Source of the DNA: DATBJJ01 sp036556425
GTDB taxonomy: Bacteria; Acidobacteriota; Vicinamibacteria; Vicinamibacterales; 2-12-FULL-66-21
Assembly (NCBI GenBank): GCA_036556425.1
Contig: DATBJJ010000125.1
Location: 25,272 to 89,271 of the forward strand
Reading direction: 5' to 3'
Length of the DNA stretch: 64,000 nt
In this document: positions 1 to 7,803 of the stretch, in pieces
Layout of the letters: every line of letters begins with the position of its first letter
Position numbering within the stretch: the stretch's first letter is position 1
The notes under the pieces: generated by a model
The model's input: only the letters and a program-made list of their open reading frames with translations
What the model was told of the DNA's origin: nothing
Database searches by the model: none
Made by a program: the position numbers and the translations under genes

Positions 1-316
1 GCGGCATCTTGCCGGACTCGAGCATGTCCGCGATGCGCTCCCAATCCTGCCAGCCCGAGCCCGATGCGGGCGACGACTGGCTGACCAGCCGCTCGATGCT
101 GAGATCCGCTTTCGGCTTGTCGGTGCCGTGGCACTCGAAGCAGTAATCCTCGAATACTCCAGGTGCCGCCGCGACGGCCGCGGGCCGTGCGGCTCGAGCG
201 GACGGTTTGAGCGCGGGCGGTGCCGGCGCGGGCGCCTGGGCCGCCATCATCGACGCCACGACGAGCGTCGTCGACAAGGACGTCATCAGCGCGCGGCGGA
301 CTCCCAGACGTGTCAT
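1..316 (-). CDS. Secreted cytochrome c domain protein (PSCyt1/DUF1592-type), 5' end only
   Basis: Partial gene that starts with ATG at 316 on the minus strand and runs off the left edge after 105 codons. The product begins with a signal peptide ending near MAAQA and an Ala/Pro-rich linker. A cytochrome c heme site CFECHG follows at residues 59-64, then the continuation GTDKPKADLS and a WERI-DMLESGKMP stretch. This is the usual start of planctomycete/acidobacterial large proteins whose N-terminal c-type heme domain (PSCyt1) precedes DUF1587/1592/1588/1585 modules. It should be exported to the periplasm and bind heme covalently, but its catalytic role is unknown. It is divergent from the deacetylase gene. 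The rest of the protein cannot be judged here. Confidence 0.8.
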   Translation of the reverse strand, partial: MTRLGVRRALMTSLSTTLVVASMMAAQAPAPAPPALKPSARAARPAAVAAAPGVFEDYCFECHGTDKPKADLSIERLVSQSSPASGSGWQDWERIADMLESGKMP

Positions 317-381
317 AGGGTGCGTGATACCTCGCAGCGGAGCAGCAGCGGCGATCTTAGCGCACTCTCGTAGAATCCGCT

Positions 382-1344
382 GTGCGTATGGTGCAACGTC
401 GCCGCGCCCGCCCGCTGGCTCTTCTGCTGTGCGCTGCCGCCGCGGCAATGCTGGTCGGCGCCGCCGGACAGACCGCGCCGCGCGTCGCGCTGACGTTCGA
501 CGATCTGCCGTCGCACGGTCCGCTTCCGCCGGGCCTGACGCGCGTCGACGTCGCGAAGCGCATCATCGGCACGCTGCGCGCGCACGGCGTGCCGCCGGCC
601 TACGGCTTCATCAACGCGAAGAAGATCCAGGACAGGCCCGAGGACGCGGAAGTGCTGCGCTTGTGGCGCGCGGCGGGATACCCGCTCGGCAACCATGCGT
701 TCTCGCACATGGATCTTCACGCGAACACGCGGGAGGCGTTCGAGCGCGATGTTCTGGCGAACGAGCCGGCGCTCGACGCGCTGATGCGCGATGGCGACTG
801 GCACTGGTTCCGGTATCCGTTCCTGCGAGAAGGCGACACGGCGGAGAAGTACCGCGGCGTGAAGGCCTTTCTCGCGAAGCACGGCTATCGCGTCGCGCAG
901 GTGACGCTCGACTTCAGCGACTATGCGTACAACGATCCGTACGCGCGGTGCCTCACGCAAAACGACTCGACGGGGCTCGCGTGGCTCGAGCAGAGCTATC
1001 TCGATCGCGCGGGAGAGAGCCTCACGCGCGGGCAGGAGGCGGCGCGGGCGATCTTCGGCCGCGACATCAGCCACGTCATGCTGCTGCACATCGGCGGATT
1101 CGAGACGGTGATGCTGCCGCGCCTGCTCGACCTGCTGACGCAGCGCGGATTCGTCATCACGACGTTGGAGGAGGCGCAGTCCGATCCTGCGTACGCGGCG
1201 GTTCCCGAACGCACCGCGGACTTCGACGGAACGCTCCTACAGCAGCTTCGCGCGCCGTCGGCTGCGCGGTCGGCGGACACGACGTCGACGTCGGAGAACA
1301 CGTTCGCGAGGCTGGGCGCGATCTGCCGCGCCGCGGCGCAGTGA
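382..1344 (+). CDS. Secreted polysaccharide deacetylase (NodB fold)
   Basis: Predicted 320-aa exported NodB-family (carbohydrate esterase 4) enzyme that would remove acetyl groups from a cell-wall or extracellular polysaccharide. A hydrophobic signal peptide covers residues ~10-30. The catalytic motif TFDD is at 38-41 and the metal-binding motif GNHAFSHMD gives H105 and H109. A WFRYPF motif at ~142-147 matches NodB motif 3. The ATG at 388 is an equally possible start. The last ~40 residues are Ser/Thr/Ala-rich and low in complexity. The substrate cannot be told from sequence. It is monocistronic, since the next gene has its own promoter overlapping this stop codon region. Confidence 0.85.
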   Translation: MRMVQRRRARPLALLLCAAAAAMLVGAAGQTAPRVALTFDDLPSHGPLPPGLTRVDVAKRIIGTLRAHGVPPAYGFINAKKIQDRPEDAEVLRLWRAAGYPLGNHAFSHMDLHANTREAFERDVLANEPALDALMRDGDWHWFRYPFLREGDTAEKYRGVKAFLAKHGYRVAQVTLDFSDYAYNDPYARCLTQNDSTGLAWLEQSYLDRAGESLTRGQEAARAIFGRDISHVMLLHIGGFETVMLPRLLDLLTQRGFVITTLEEAQSDPAYAAVPERTADFDGTLLQQLRAPSAARSADTTSTSENTFARLGAICRAAAQ

Positions 1345-1346
1345 TG

Positions 1347-1388
1347 TTGACAGTCGATGTCACGCCGCGTTATTGTCGACGTTCGACA
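1347..1388 (+). promoter_or_regulatory. Promoter with palindromic operator of the orphan padR gene
   Basis: A perfect -35 box TTGACA (1347-1352) is followed after 18 bp by TATTGT (1371-1376). The inverted repeat TGTCGACGTTCGACA (1374-1388; 6-bp arms, CGT spacer) overlaps the -10 box and ends 2 bp before the ATG at 1391. Transcription should start only a few bases before the ATG, so the mRNA would be nearly leaderless. The position fits autorepression by the PadR protein encoded downstream. The boxes are visible; their function is inferred. Confidence 0.6.
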
Positions 1389-1390
1389 TC

Positions 1391-1729
1391 ATGGTCCGCC
1401 GATCCTCGACGCCCGATCTGCTCCACGGTACGCTCGATCTGATGATTCTGCGCACGCTGCAGACCGAACCGATGCACGGCTGGGCGATCTCGGAGCGCAT
1501 CCAGCAGATCTCGCAGGACGTGCTACAGGTCAATCAGGGGTCGCTCTATCCGGCGCTCCATCGGCTCGAGCATCGGGGATGGATCGAAGCCGACTGGGGC
1601 GTGTCGGAGCTTGGGCGCCGCGCGAAGTTCTACCGGCTGACCGCGAGCGGCCGCCGGCGGCTCGCGGTCGAAGCGAGCGAGTGGGAACGCATGTCCACCG
1701 CCATCGGCCGTGTCATGAAGCTGGCGTGA
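1391..1729 (+). CDS. PadR-family transcriptional regulator (orphan)
   Basis: 112-aa winged-helix protein of the PadR family. The conserved signature HGTLDLMILRTLQTEPMHGW starts about residue 9, followed by the helix-turn-helix segment around SERIQQIS and the wing GSLYPALHRLEHRGWIEADW. A short C-terminal dimerisation helix follows. ATG 1391 was chosen over TTG 1373 because the TTG lies inside the -10 box. In Acidobacteriota such regulators usually sit directly before an ADOP permease. Here the gene is instead followed by a transposase element, so the target may have been separated or lie elsewhere. It is probably a repressor binding the palindrome at its own promoter. Confidence 0.85.
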   Translation: MVRRSSTPDLLHGTLDLMILRTLQTEPMHGWAISERIQQISQDVLQVNQGSLYPALHRLEHRGWIEADWGVSELGRRAKFYRLTASGRRRLAVEASEWERMSTAIGRVMKLA

Positions 1730-1745
1730 GGGTGGGTTCGACGCT

Positions 1746-1807
1746 CAGACTCAACTCAGACTCGACTCAGACTCAACTCAGACTCAACTCAGACTCAACT
1801 CAGACTC
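1746..1807 (+). repeat. Left 11-bp tandem array of the transposase element
   Basis: Five complete copies of CAGACTCAACT (one copy has CAGACTCGACT) at 1746-1800, plus a partial sixth unit to 1807. The array begins about 16 bp after the padR stop codon. Its units are the reverse complement of those in the array on the far side of the transposase gene (2674-2766). Confidence 0.9.
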
Positions 1808-1819
1808 CCAATCGAATCG

Positions 1820-2524
1820 TTAGCCGTCACATCGTGAACGAGCACCGCTTTCGCTGCCGCTCAACAGCGTCGGCTCGGCGCTCTCGTTTGATCGGGAGGC
1901 ATTGCCTACCCAGCGCTTGAACGCGGTGCTCCCGAGTATCCGTTCGTTCGACCGGATACGGTCCACCATCGCGTCGTCGTCTGGTGCCGTGTTCACGAAC
2001 CGAACGAACCCAGCGCGCCGCGTGTCTTCCTCCTCACCAAACATGCAGAGCGTCGGCAGCATGACGAGAAAGGACGGACATGACACAACGCCGACCATTG
2101 CGCGATAGCTGCTCCAGGGCCACTCTTCCGGGCGTTCGACGAGTCCAGCGCGAACCGGGTTCCGTTCGACATAGCGGCTCAGTGTCAACAGATACTGCGT
2201 GTGGTCGACAATCTGATTTTTGAAGCGTCCCTGAAACACGTGTCCCACGCGCTCGTGGCGTCGGTTCCACCACTTCGCGTACTCGCTGTTCACGTACTGA
2301 ATGGCTTTCGAGAGGTTCGGACGCGTCGGCTTCAGCGTCACGTGATAGTGATTTGGCATCACGCAAAAGTTCCAACATTCGATCGCGTGCGTTTCGAGGC
2401 TGTCCCCCAACACGTGGATGAAATGGCGATAGTCGACGTCGTCAAGGAAGATCCGCATCTTTCCGTTGCCGCGTGACATCACGTGTCGAACAAGGTCCGG
2501 TACTTGGAGTCGGCGTCGCGACAT
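1820..2524 (-). CDS. REP-associated tyrosine transposase (Y1/HUH family)
   Basis: 234-aa protein of the IS200/Y1 superfamily, RAYT branch, expected to nick and rejoin single-stranded DNA through a 5'-phosphotyrosine. The HUH metal motif is PNHYHV (H59, H61). The typical RAYT segments GHVFQGRFKNQIVD (~94-107) and RYVERNPVRAGLV (~117-129) follow, and Y118 is the probable nucleophile. A downstream WPWSSY motif is also present. The start at 2524 is supported by GGAGG five bases upstream; an in-frame ATG at 2542 lacks this. The C-terminal ~60 residues are Ser/Arg-rich and unconserved. All motifs are intact, so it may be active. Confidence 0.9.
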   Translation of the reverse strand: MSRRRLQVPDLVRHVMSRGNGKMRIFLDDVDYRHFIHVLGDSLETHAIECWNFCVMPNHYHVTLKPTRPNLSKAIQYVNSEYAKWWNRRHERVGHVFQGRFKNQIVDHTQYLLTLSRYVERNPVRAGLVERPEEWPWSSYRAMVGVVSCPSFLVMLPTLCMFGEEEDTRRAGFVRFVNTAPDDDAMVDRIRSNERILGSTAFKRWVGNASRSNESAEPTLLSGSESGARSRCDG

Positions 2525-2673
2525 GCCAACCTCCGTATTCACAAGTCACGCCCACGTCAGAGACGCAAAAACAGGCCGATATCGTCGATGACGAACCAGA
2601 AGTACGCGGAAGTTGCGCACATGCCGAGGCAGCGATTTGGCACGAGTTCCACGATGGCGTCGAGGCGGTGTGT

Positions 2674-2766
2674 CTGACTCGAGTCTGAGTTGAGTCTGAC
2701 TCGAGTCTGAGTTGAGTCTGACTCGGGTCTGAGTCGAGTCTGAGTCGAGTCTGAGTCGAGTCTGAG
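2674..2766 (+). repeat. Right 11-bp tandem array of the transposase element
   Basis: Eight complete 11-bp units at 2674-2761 plus a partial CTGAG to 2766. Three unit types occur: CTGAGTTGAGT, CTGACTCGAGT (one degenerate copy CTGACTCGGGT) and CTGAGTCGAGT. The last three full copies are identical, which suggests recent local expansion. The array is inverted relative to the one at 1746-1807. Confidence 0.9.
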
Positions 2767-2772
2767 AGGCGG

Positions 2773-2778
2773 TATAAT
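2773..2778 (+). promoter_or_regulatory. -10 box TATAAT abutting the repeat array
   Basis: Consensus TATAAT 12 bp before the ATG at 2791 and 6 bp after the 11-mer array. The position of a -35 box falls inside the array, where only weak matches such as TCTGAG are seen. The transcript would have a leader of only about five bases. Confidence 0.5.
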
Positions 2779-2790
2779 GCGCGGACCGAC

Positions 2791-3594
2791 ATGCGCTACG
2801 CCCTGTCGAAAGCGCTCGTCGTGGCGGCGAGCCTCGTGATGATGGCCGGGTCCTGCCACAACGGGCCGGTGACGCCGCGGCCCGTGCAGGACAGCGATCT
2901 CGACCAGGCTCGCGCGCGGCTCCTCCTCTCGTACTCCCAATTCAAATCGTACGGTCTGACCGACCCCGCCGTGGTGTACGCGACCAAGCTCAGTCCCGAT
3001 CGCCAGGCGCTCTTCGACGCGATCGTACGCGCGCTCTTCGTCGAGCTCGAGGACTCCTCCGGCAACCCCACCGGCACACGCGTGATCGATTTCGCCGACG
3101 CCGTCCACGGCATCTGGGGCGTCCGCACCGGCGAGACCGAAGGGCGCCGCATGTTCCGCATGTCGATGCGCTTCCGCAACGGCATCCGCAACGCGCTCGC
3201 GCGATCCTCCAACATCCCGCAGGCCTCCTTCGGCCACGTCCTGCTCCCGGTCGCGCAGGGCGGCGACGACGACCCGGCCTTCACCGCCTTCGACTTCAAG
3301 GAGGGAAGCGCGGTCGTGACGTTCCGGCAGGCCGGACCGCGTCCGACCCTGCAGGTCAGCCTGCTGTCGAACGACGAGCACGTCGGCGAGATCGATCTGG
3401 ACTTCGACACCGGCTGCGGGCCGGCGCCGCTCAAGCGGTGCCACTGCCGGCCGGCGAACTCCGACGTCGGCGCGCACGCGGCGAGCGGCGACGACAACCA
3501 TCTGCCGATGTTCAACGCACGCGTGCCGTTCTTCTCGACCGCGCTGCAGTCCGCGTGGTCGAACACCGCGGCGCACTGCAAGGAGAGCTACTGA
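2791..3594 (+). CDS. Secreted or lipoprotein-like protein of unknown function
   Basis: 267-aa protein not assigned to a family. It has a short signal sequence (residues ~5-22) ending in MMAGSCHN. The Cys could be lipidated, but AGSC is a poor lipobox. The mature part is helical and charged at first, then beta-rich with a segment reading VTFRQAGPRPTLQVSLLSND. Near the C-terminus is a Cys-rich patch CGPAPLKRCHCRP that may form disulfides or bind metal. The gene is followed after one base by another exported unknown, so the two are probably translated together. The promoter lies against the transposase element, so expression may depend on it. Confidence 0.6.
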   Translation: MRYALSKALVVAASLVMMAGSCHNGPVTPRPVQDSDLDQARARLLLSYSQFKSYGLTDPAVVYATKLSPDRQALFDAIVRALFVELEDSSGNPTGTRVIDFADAVHGIWGVRTGETEGRRMFRMSMRFRNGIRNALARSSNIPQASFGHVLLPVAQGGDDDPAFTAFDFKEGSAVVTFRQAGPRPTLQVSLLSNDEHVGEIDLDFDTGCGPAPLKRCHCRPANSDVGAHAASGDDNHLPMFNARVPFFSTALQSAWSNTAAHCKESY

Positions 3595-3595
3595 C

Positions 3596-4342
3596 GTGCG
3601 CGCCGCCCTCCGCGCCGCCGCCGCGGCCGCGATGATCTCGTCCACCGTGCTGTCCGCCGCCGCGCTCCGCCAGCAGCCCGCGGCCGGCCGCGCCGCGAGC
3701 GACAAAATCCTGAGCGCCGAGGTCGCCTCGTTTCTCGAAGCGTGGCTGATCCGCCGCGATCCGCAAGGCGCGGTCCGCGCGCGATCCTCCACCGTCTTCT
3801 CGGACGAGCGCTTCCTACCCGCCGGTCTCTTCGATCCCGCCGCCTATCGCCGGCGCTTCCCGACGCCGCGCGCGGCGCAGCCGTCGCGCATGAGCGAGGC
3901 TCAGTTCGAGAGCCGCCTCGGCGATTTCGTCGAGTCGCTGACCGATCGATCCGAGCCCGCCCCGAAGGCGCCCGCCGGCGGACTCTCCGAGCGGCTGGAG
4001 CCCTTCTCGATTCAGATCGCGCGCGACGCCGATCCTCAGTTGGCCGCGCGCCTTGCGCCACTCAAGACGCGTACGCTCGCCGTGGCCGGCGTGCCGTCGC
4101 TCGCGTATGCCGTGCGAGAGTGGAAGGACATCGCGTGGACGGCGTCCGCCACGATTGGATATCGCGCCGCCCTCCGCGAGGAGATCGATCGAAACAAGAT
4201 CGACATGCAAGCGGTCGTCTGCCGGCTGAAACAGGAATCGCCGGCCGATCCGCTCTCGATCGTGGTGACGCTCTGGTCCGACGAAGCGACGAAGGGGACG
4301 TCGTGGAAGTTGGTGGGCGTCGAAGTGCCAGCGACGCGTTGA
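3596..4342 (+). CDS. Exported protein of unknown function
   Basis: 248-aa protein, start GTG, one base after the stop of the preceding gene, which points to translational coupling. The N-terminus is Ala/Arg-rich followed by MISSTVLSAAAL, consistent with a signal peptide. ATG 3632 is an alternative start. The remainder contains a helical segment SAEVASFLEAWLIRRDPQG and a C-terminal beta-rich part ending WKLVGVEVPATR. I recognise no domain. Its pairing with the 2791-3594 protein suggests a shared envelope role. It is convergent with the aldo/keto reductase gene. Confidence 0.55.
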   Translation: MRAALRAAAAAAMISSTVLSAAALRQQPAAGRAASDKILSAEVASFLEAWLIRRDPQGAVRARSSTVFSDERFLPAGLFDPAAYRRRFPTPRAAQPSRMSEAQFESRLGDFVESLTDRSEPAPKAPAGGLSERLEPFSIQIARDADPQLAARLAPLKTRTLAVAGVPSLAYAVREWKDIAWTASATIGYRAALREEIDRNKIDMQAVVCRLKQESPADPLSIVVTLWSDEATKGTSWKLVGVEVPATR

Positions 4343-4358
4343 GCGCCTTCGGCGCGAA

Positions 4359-5390
4359 TTATCCTCGCACGCTCGGCAGCCTCGGATTCCGCTCGATCCC
4401 GAACTTGTGCTGATGCCACATCGGGTACGGCTCCGGCAGCGCGCTCACCTCGTCCAGGCGCGCGACCTCCTCCGCCGTCAGCCGCCAGGTGGCCGCTGAC
4501 AGATTGTCCTTCAGCTGCGTCTCGTCGCGCGCGCCGAGAATCACCGTGTCGACGCCGGGCTTGCAGATGATCCAGTTGAGCGCGACCTGCGCCGGCGTCA
4601 CGCCGCGCGCCTGCGCGATCTCGATGAGCACGTCGACGATCCGGTAGACGCGCTCGAAGTCGATCGTGCCCGGCGTGTCGAGCTCGTTCAACCGGCTCAC
4701 CGGAGGACGGACGCCGCGCCGGAACTTGCCGGTGAGGAGTCCTGCGTGGAGCGGGCTCCACGCCATCAGTCCGAGCGCCCGATCGATGCCGAGCGGGACG
4801 ATCTCGTGCTCGACGTCGCGCGCGATGAGCGAGTAGAGCACCTGCTGGCACACGTAGCGCGCGTAGCCGCCGCGGTCGGACGCCGCGAGCGCCTTCATCA
4901 CCTGCCATGCCGCGTGATTCGAGCAGCCGATGTAGCGCACCTTGCCCTGCGCGACGAGATCGTCGAACGTGCGCAGCGTTTCCTCGATCGCGACGCACGT
5001 GTCCGGTTGATGGCAGATGTAGAGATCGATGTAGTCGGTCCGCAGCCGGCGCAGGCTTGCGTCGCACGCGTTGATCAAGTGCGTCCGCGAGAGGCCCACG
5101 TCATGGGCTCCCTCTCCCATCCGCATGAACGCCTTGGTGGCGATGACGAAGTCATGGCGGCGGTTGGCGAGCGCCTCGCCGAGGATCTCCTCGGCGGCGC
5201 CGTACGAGTACACGTCCGCCGTGTCGATCGTCGTCACACCCGCGTCGCGGCAGATGTCCAGAATGCGCGCCGTCTCCGAGACGCCGAGGTTGCCCATCTT
5301 GCCGAATCGATCGCGTCCGCCGATCGTCATCGTGCCGAAGCTCAAGACGGACACGCTCAACCCCGAATTGCCGAATCGCCGCTGTTCCAT
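4359..5390 (-). CDS. Aldo/keto reductase
   Basis: 343-aa NAD(P)H-dependent oxidoreductase of the AKR superfamily with a TIM barrel, cytoplasmic. The catalytic tetrad is visible: D56 and Y61 in TIDTADVYSYG, K86 in IATKAF, and H127 in DLYICHQPD. The cofactor loop region near the C-terminus reads TVILGARDETQLKDNL. Length and motifs match the bacterial YghZ/Gpr-like group that reduces aldehydes and ketones; the substrate is unknown. The start is four bases after the stop of the S41 peptidase gene, so the two form an operon transcribed leftward. Confidence 0.9.
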   Translation of the reverse strand: MEQRRFGNSGLSVSVLSFGTMTIGGRDRFGKMGNLGVSETARILDICRDAGVTTIDTADVYSYGAAEEILGEALANRRHDFVIATKAFMRMGEGAHDVGLSRTHLINACDASLRRLRTDYIDLYICHQPDTCVAIEETLRTFDDLVAQGKVRYIGCSNHAAWQVMKALAASDRGGYARYVCQQVLYSLIARDVEHEIVPLGIDRALGLMAWSPLHAGLLTGKFRRGVRPPVSRLNELDTPGTIDFERVYRIVDVLIEIAQARGVTPAQVALNWIICKPGVDTVILGARDETQLKDNLSAATWRLTAEEVARLDEVSALPEPYPMWHQHKFGIERNPRLPSVRG

Positions 5391-5394
5391 GTCG

Positions 5395-7701
5395 TTATGA
5401 CTTTGCGAGCCGTTCGATCTCCGACGCGGGCGTGTCGGGACCGAGGATGAGGCGCAGCGCCCGCTCGAGCACTTCGTCGCGTCCGCTGCGGATCCCCTGA
5501 ATCGTCGGCCGCACCTCGACGTCGGGGATGATGCCGATCCGCTGCGTGGGCTTCTTGTCCGGATAGAAAACGCCGATGCCGCTGATCATCGATCGCAGGC
5601 CGCCGGGCAGCGCGATTCCCGACACGTTGCCGTCAGCGCCCGCCGTCGTGCTGCCCACCACGGTCGCGTTCCGCGCCGATCGGAACGCCATCGTCGTGTA
5701 CTCGGCCTGGCTCACCGAGACTTCGTCGATGAGAATCACGACCTTCCCCGCGTACGTCGGCTTCTCGGGTTGGAGCGAGAGCGGCGCGCCTCGCCAATGA
5801 AACGCGCCCGGGTTTGCCGGATCGCCAGCCGTGAACCGCGCGAACTCGGTTGGACGATCCACGAGCCGCGATCCCAAGGCGAACACGACGAACTCCGAAG
5901 GATAGTTCCGGATGTCGATGACCAGGCCTTTCGTTCCTGCCGCTGACTCGATGTATTTCGCCGCTTGCGACGCCTGCACGGACGAGAGCTTCAGGTACGC
6001 GACGTCGGGCGACAGCTTCCGGAACGTATCGCCCGGCCGATCGTGCGTGCGGCCCGCCGCCGCGTTCGACTGCTGCTGCGGTCCGCGCTCCAGTTTCAGA
6101 TCGAGCGTCGCGCCGGCCCGCTCGATCCGCACCGCTGCGGCGCCGCACGCGCCACGCGTCATGAACTGACCGATGTCCCGCAGCCGCGTCGGCTCGTTCG
6201 ACGCCGCGTAGTAGGGCGTCCATCGCTCGACGAGCTCGGTGACCGGTGCGCCGTCGATCGACGCGATGACGTCGCCGACTTGCAGACCGGATGCGGCGCC
6301 CGATGCCGGGTCGGTATAACCCGCCACGACCGGTTGATTCTCGATGAAGCGGACGAGAACCGGGAGCCGGCACGCGCCGGCCGGCGGACGCACGTCGAGC
6401 GAGCTCCACAGGTTCGCGTGCGTGTCGTGAACGCTGGCGATGAGCGCCATCAATTCACGTTTGTACGTGTCGCCGTCGTTCGCGAGCGCGATCCGCGGAA
6501 TGAACGCGATCAGCGCGTCGTTCCAATCCGCGCCAATCACGTCGCGATAGGGGAACCAGTATTCGACGATGTTCCAGAAGCGATAGAGCGCGAGCAGTTG
6601 ATAGCCGGCGTCGGGAAAACGCACGTTGGCGTACGCGAGCTCGTTGTCGAACGACGGATTGCCGATGTTCGGCACGAGCGAGACGTAGAACTGCCGCGCG
6701 GCGGACGGCCGGTTCCTGTGGATGTCGCGCAGCGTCGCGGCCAACTCCGCGCCGAGCGCGGCGTCGGTCAACCACGTCACCGGCGGTCGAAGATGGAGAT
6801 CGGTTTCGGCGAGGCTCGTGCAGGGAGCGCACGCCGGCACCGCGCCCAAGCCGGTGATCCACTGCTGAACGGCCGACCGCGCCGATCGCTCGTCCGCCGC
6901 GTTCAAGACGAGCGGGAGAACGCGGAAGAGCTCGTAGTCCCAATGCCGCTTGCCGCCCGTGACGAGCGGATGGTGGTACTTCACGAAGCCCCAGACTTTC
7001 CCGAGCATCGCGAGGTTGGCGATTTGCGTCTTCGTCAACGTCGGCGTCTTGAGGACGATCTTCGAGCCGGCGTCGAACTCGTGATCGAGATCGACGACGG
7101 TTTTCGGAATCTCCACGCGCGGCACTGTCTCGATCGGCTTGCCGTCGAGGAGCAGCCGAAGGTCGTCCGCCCAGACCTTGCCGGTGCCCGCCGCGAGCAC
7201 GCCAAACACCAAACGCTTCGCGCCTTTGTTCAACGGGAGCGTGATCGTGTACTCCGTCCAGTCGGTCGTTCCCTTCAACTGGCGGCTCTGCATGTTGTCG
7301 AACGCCACGGATCCGTTGTCATCGTCCTGGCGCATCCACAGGCCCGCGAACTCGGAGACGCTGTCGGTCCGGAGGAAGCCGCGAAGCTCCAAAGCGGCGC
7401 CGGCGAAATCGATGGGGATCACCTTGGTGAGCGCCGTGAAACTGTTGGCACTCTCGGGCTTCCGCTCGATGCGCAGCGACCACTTGCCGCCGTGAACGAC
7501 TTGACCGTCGACCGCGATCGTGTCCGGGGGACCGCCGGTCCATCCCTTCGGCACCCCGCCCGAATGCTCCGCCTCGAAGTCCAAAAGACCAGCGAACTCG
7601 GGACGGCCGCCGCCAACGGGCGGCTGCGCAGGCTGACCGTAGACGAAGAACCCAAGCGGCACGCACGCCGCGAGGAGAAGCACGCGCATCACGATGCTCA
7701 T
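5395..7701 (-). CDS. Secreted S41-family peptidase (tail-specific/C-terminal processing type)
   Basis: 768-aa exported serine peptidase. A signal peptide covers residues 1-22 (ATG at 7689 is an alternative start). Residues ~40-200 form a beta-rich carbohydrate-binding-like domain (GWTGGPPDTIAVDGQVVHGG and following). A PDZ-like segment GLQVGDVIASIDGAPV lies in the middle. The C-terminal S41 core includes GLVIDIRNYPSE, the probable nucleophile S664 in VSVSQAEYTT, and GNVSGIALPGGL. The genes for this protein and the aldo/keto reductase are four bases apart. Related proteins in Bacteroidota and Acidobacteriota share this architecture; the natural substrate is unknown. Confidence 0.88.
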   Translation of the reverse strand: MSIVMRVLLLAACVPLGFFVYGQPAQPPVGGGRPEFAGLLDFEAEHSGGVPKGWTGGPPDTIAVDGQVVHGGKWSLRIERKPESANSFTALTKVIPIDFAGAALELRGFLRTDSVSEFAGLWMRQDDDNGSVAFDNMQSRQLKGTTDWTEYTITLPLNKGAKRLVFGVLAAGTGKVWADDLRLLLDGKPIETVPRVEIPKTVVDLDHEFDAGSKIVLKTPTLTKTQIANLAMLGKVWGFVKYHHPLVTGGKRHWDYELFRVLPLVLNAADERSARSAVQQWITGLGAVPACAPCTSLAETDLHLRPPVTWLTDAALGAELAATLRDIHRNRPSAARQFYVSLVPNIGNPSFDNELAYANVRFPDAGYQLLALYRFWNIVEYWFPYRDVIGADWNDALIAFIPRIALANDGDTYKRELMALIASVHDTHANLWSSLDVRPPAGACRLPVLVRFIENQPVVAGYTDPASGAASGLQVGDVIASIDGAPVTELVERWTPYYAASNEPTRLRDIGQFMTRGACGAAAVRIERAGATLDLKLERGPQQQSNAAAGRTHDRPGDTFRKLSPDVAYLKLSSVQASQAAKYIESAAGTKGLVIDIRNYPSEFVVFALGSRLVDRPTEFARFTAGDPANPGAFHWRGAPLSLQPEKPTYAGKVVILIDEVSVSQAEYTTMAFRSARNATVVGSTTAGADGNVSGIALPGGLRSMISGIGVFYPDKKPTQRIGIIPDVEVRPTIQGIRSGRDEVLERALRLILGPDTPASEIERLAKS

Positions 7702-7757
7702 GGGCGTTCTCGAGAAAGGGGCCGAATGAACGCGGACAGTATAGACCGCTCGATCTA

Positions 7758-7789
7758 TGTGACTACATTATGATACAATTGTGGTCACA
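7758..7789 (+). promoter_or_regulatory. Palindromic operator/promoter of the toxin-antitoxin pair
   Basis: Inverted arms TGTGACTACA (7758-7767) and TGTGGTCACA (7780-7789), 9 of 10 bases complementary, flank a 12-bp AT-rich spacer. The spacer holds -10 candidates TATGAT (7769-7774) and TACAAT (7774-7779). The right half contains a shorter palindrome, TTGTGGTCACAA. The site is 14 bp before the antitoxin ATG, with AAGGCGGGG as ribosome binding site. This arrangement is typical of Phd-type autoregulation. Confidence 0.65.
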
Positions 7790-7803
7790 ACAAGGCGGGG
7801 CAT

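Larger units (their letters stand above)
1746..2766 (-). mobile_element. RAYT-type element bounded by inverted 11-mer arrays
   Basis: A ~1-kb unit consisting of a Y1 (HUH) transposase gene between two arrays of the same 11-bp repeat in inverted orientation. The left array is five and a half units and the right array is eight and a half. No classical insertion-sequence terminal repeats or target duplication were found. REP-associated tyrosine transposases are known to sit between inverted palindromic REP units and to act on single-stranded DNA; here the flanks are 11-mer arrays, some of which contain the palindrome GACTCGAGTC. Element limits are set by the arrays and are inferred. Confidence 0.65.

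Noticed and set aside
1373..1390. TTG at 1373 as start of the padR gene
   Set aside because: It lies inside the -10 box and operator; ATG 1391 gives the normal PadR N-terminus.
1746..2766. 11-mer arrays as a CRISPR locus
   Set aside because: Units are directly adjacent without spacers and there are no cas genes.
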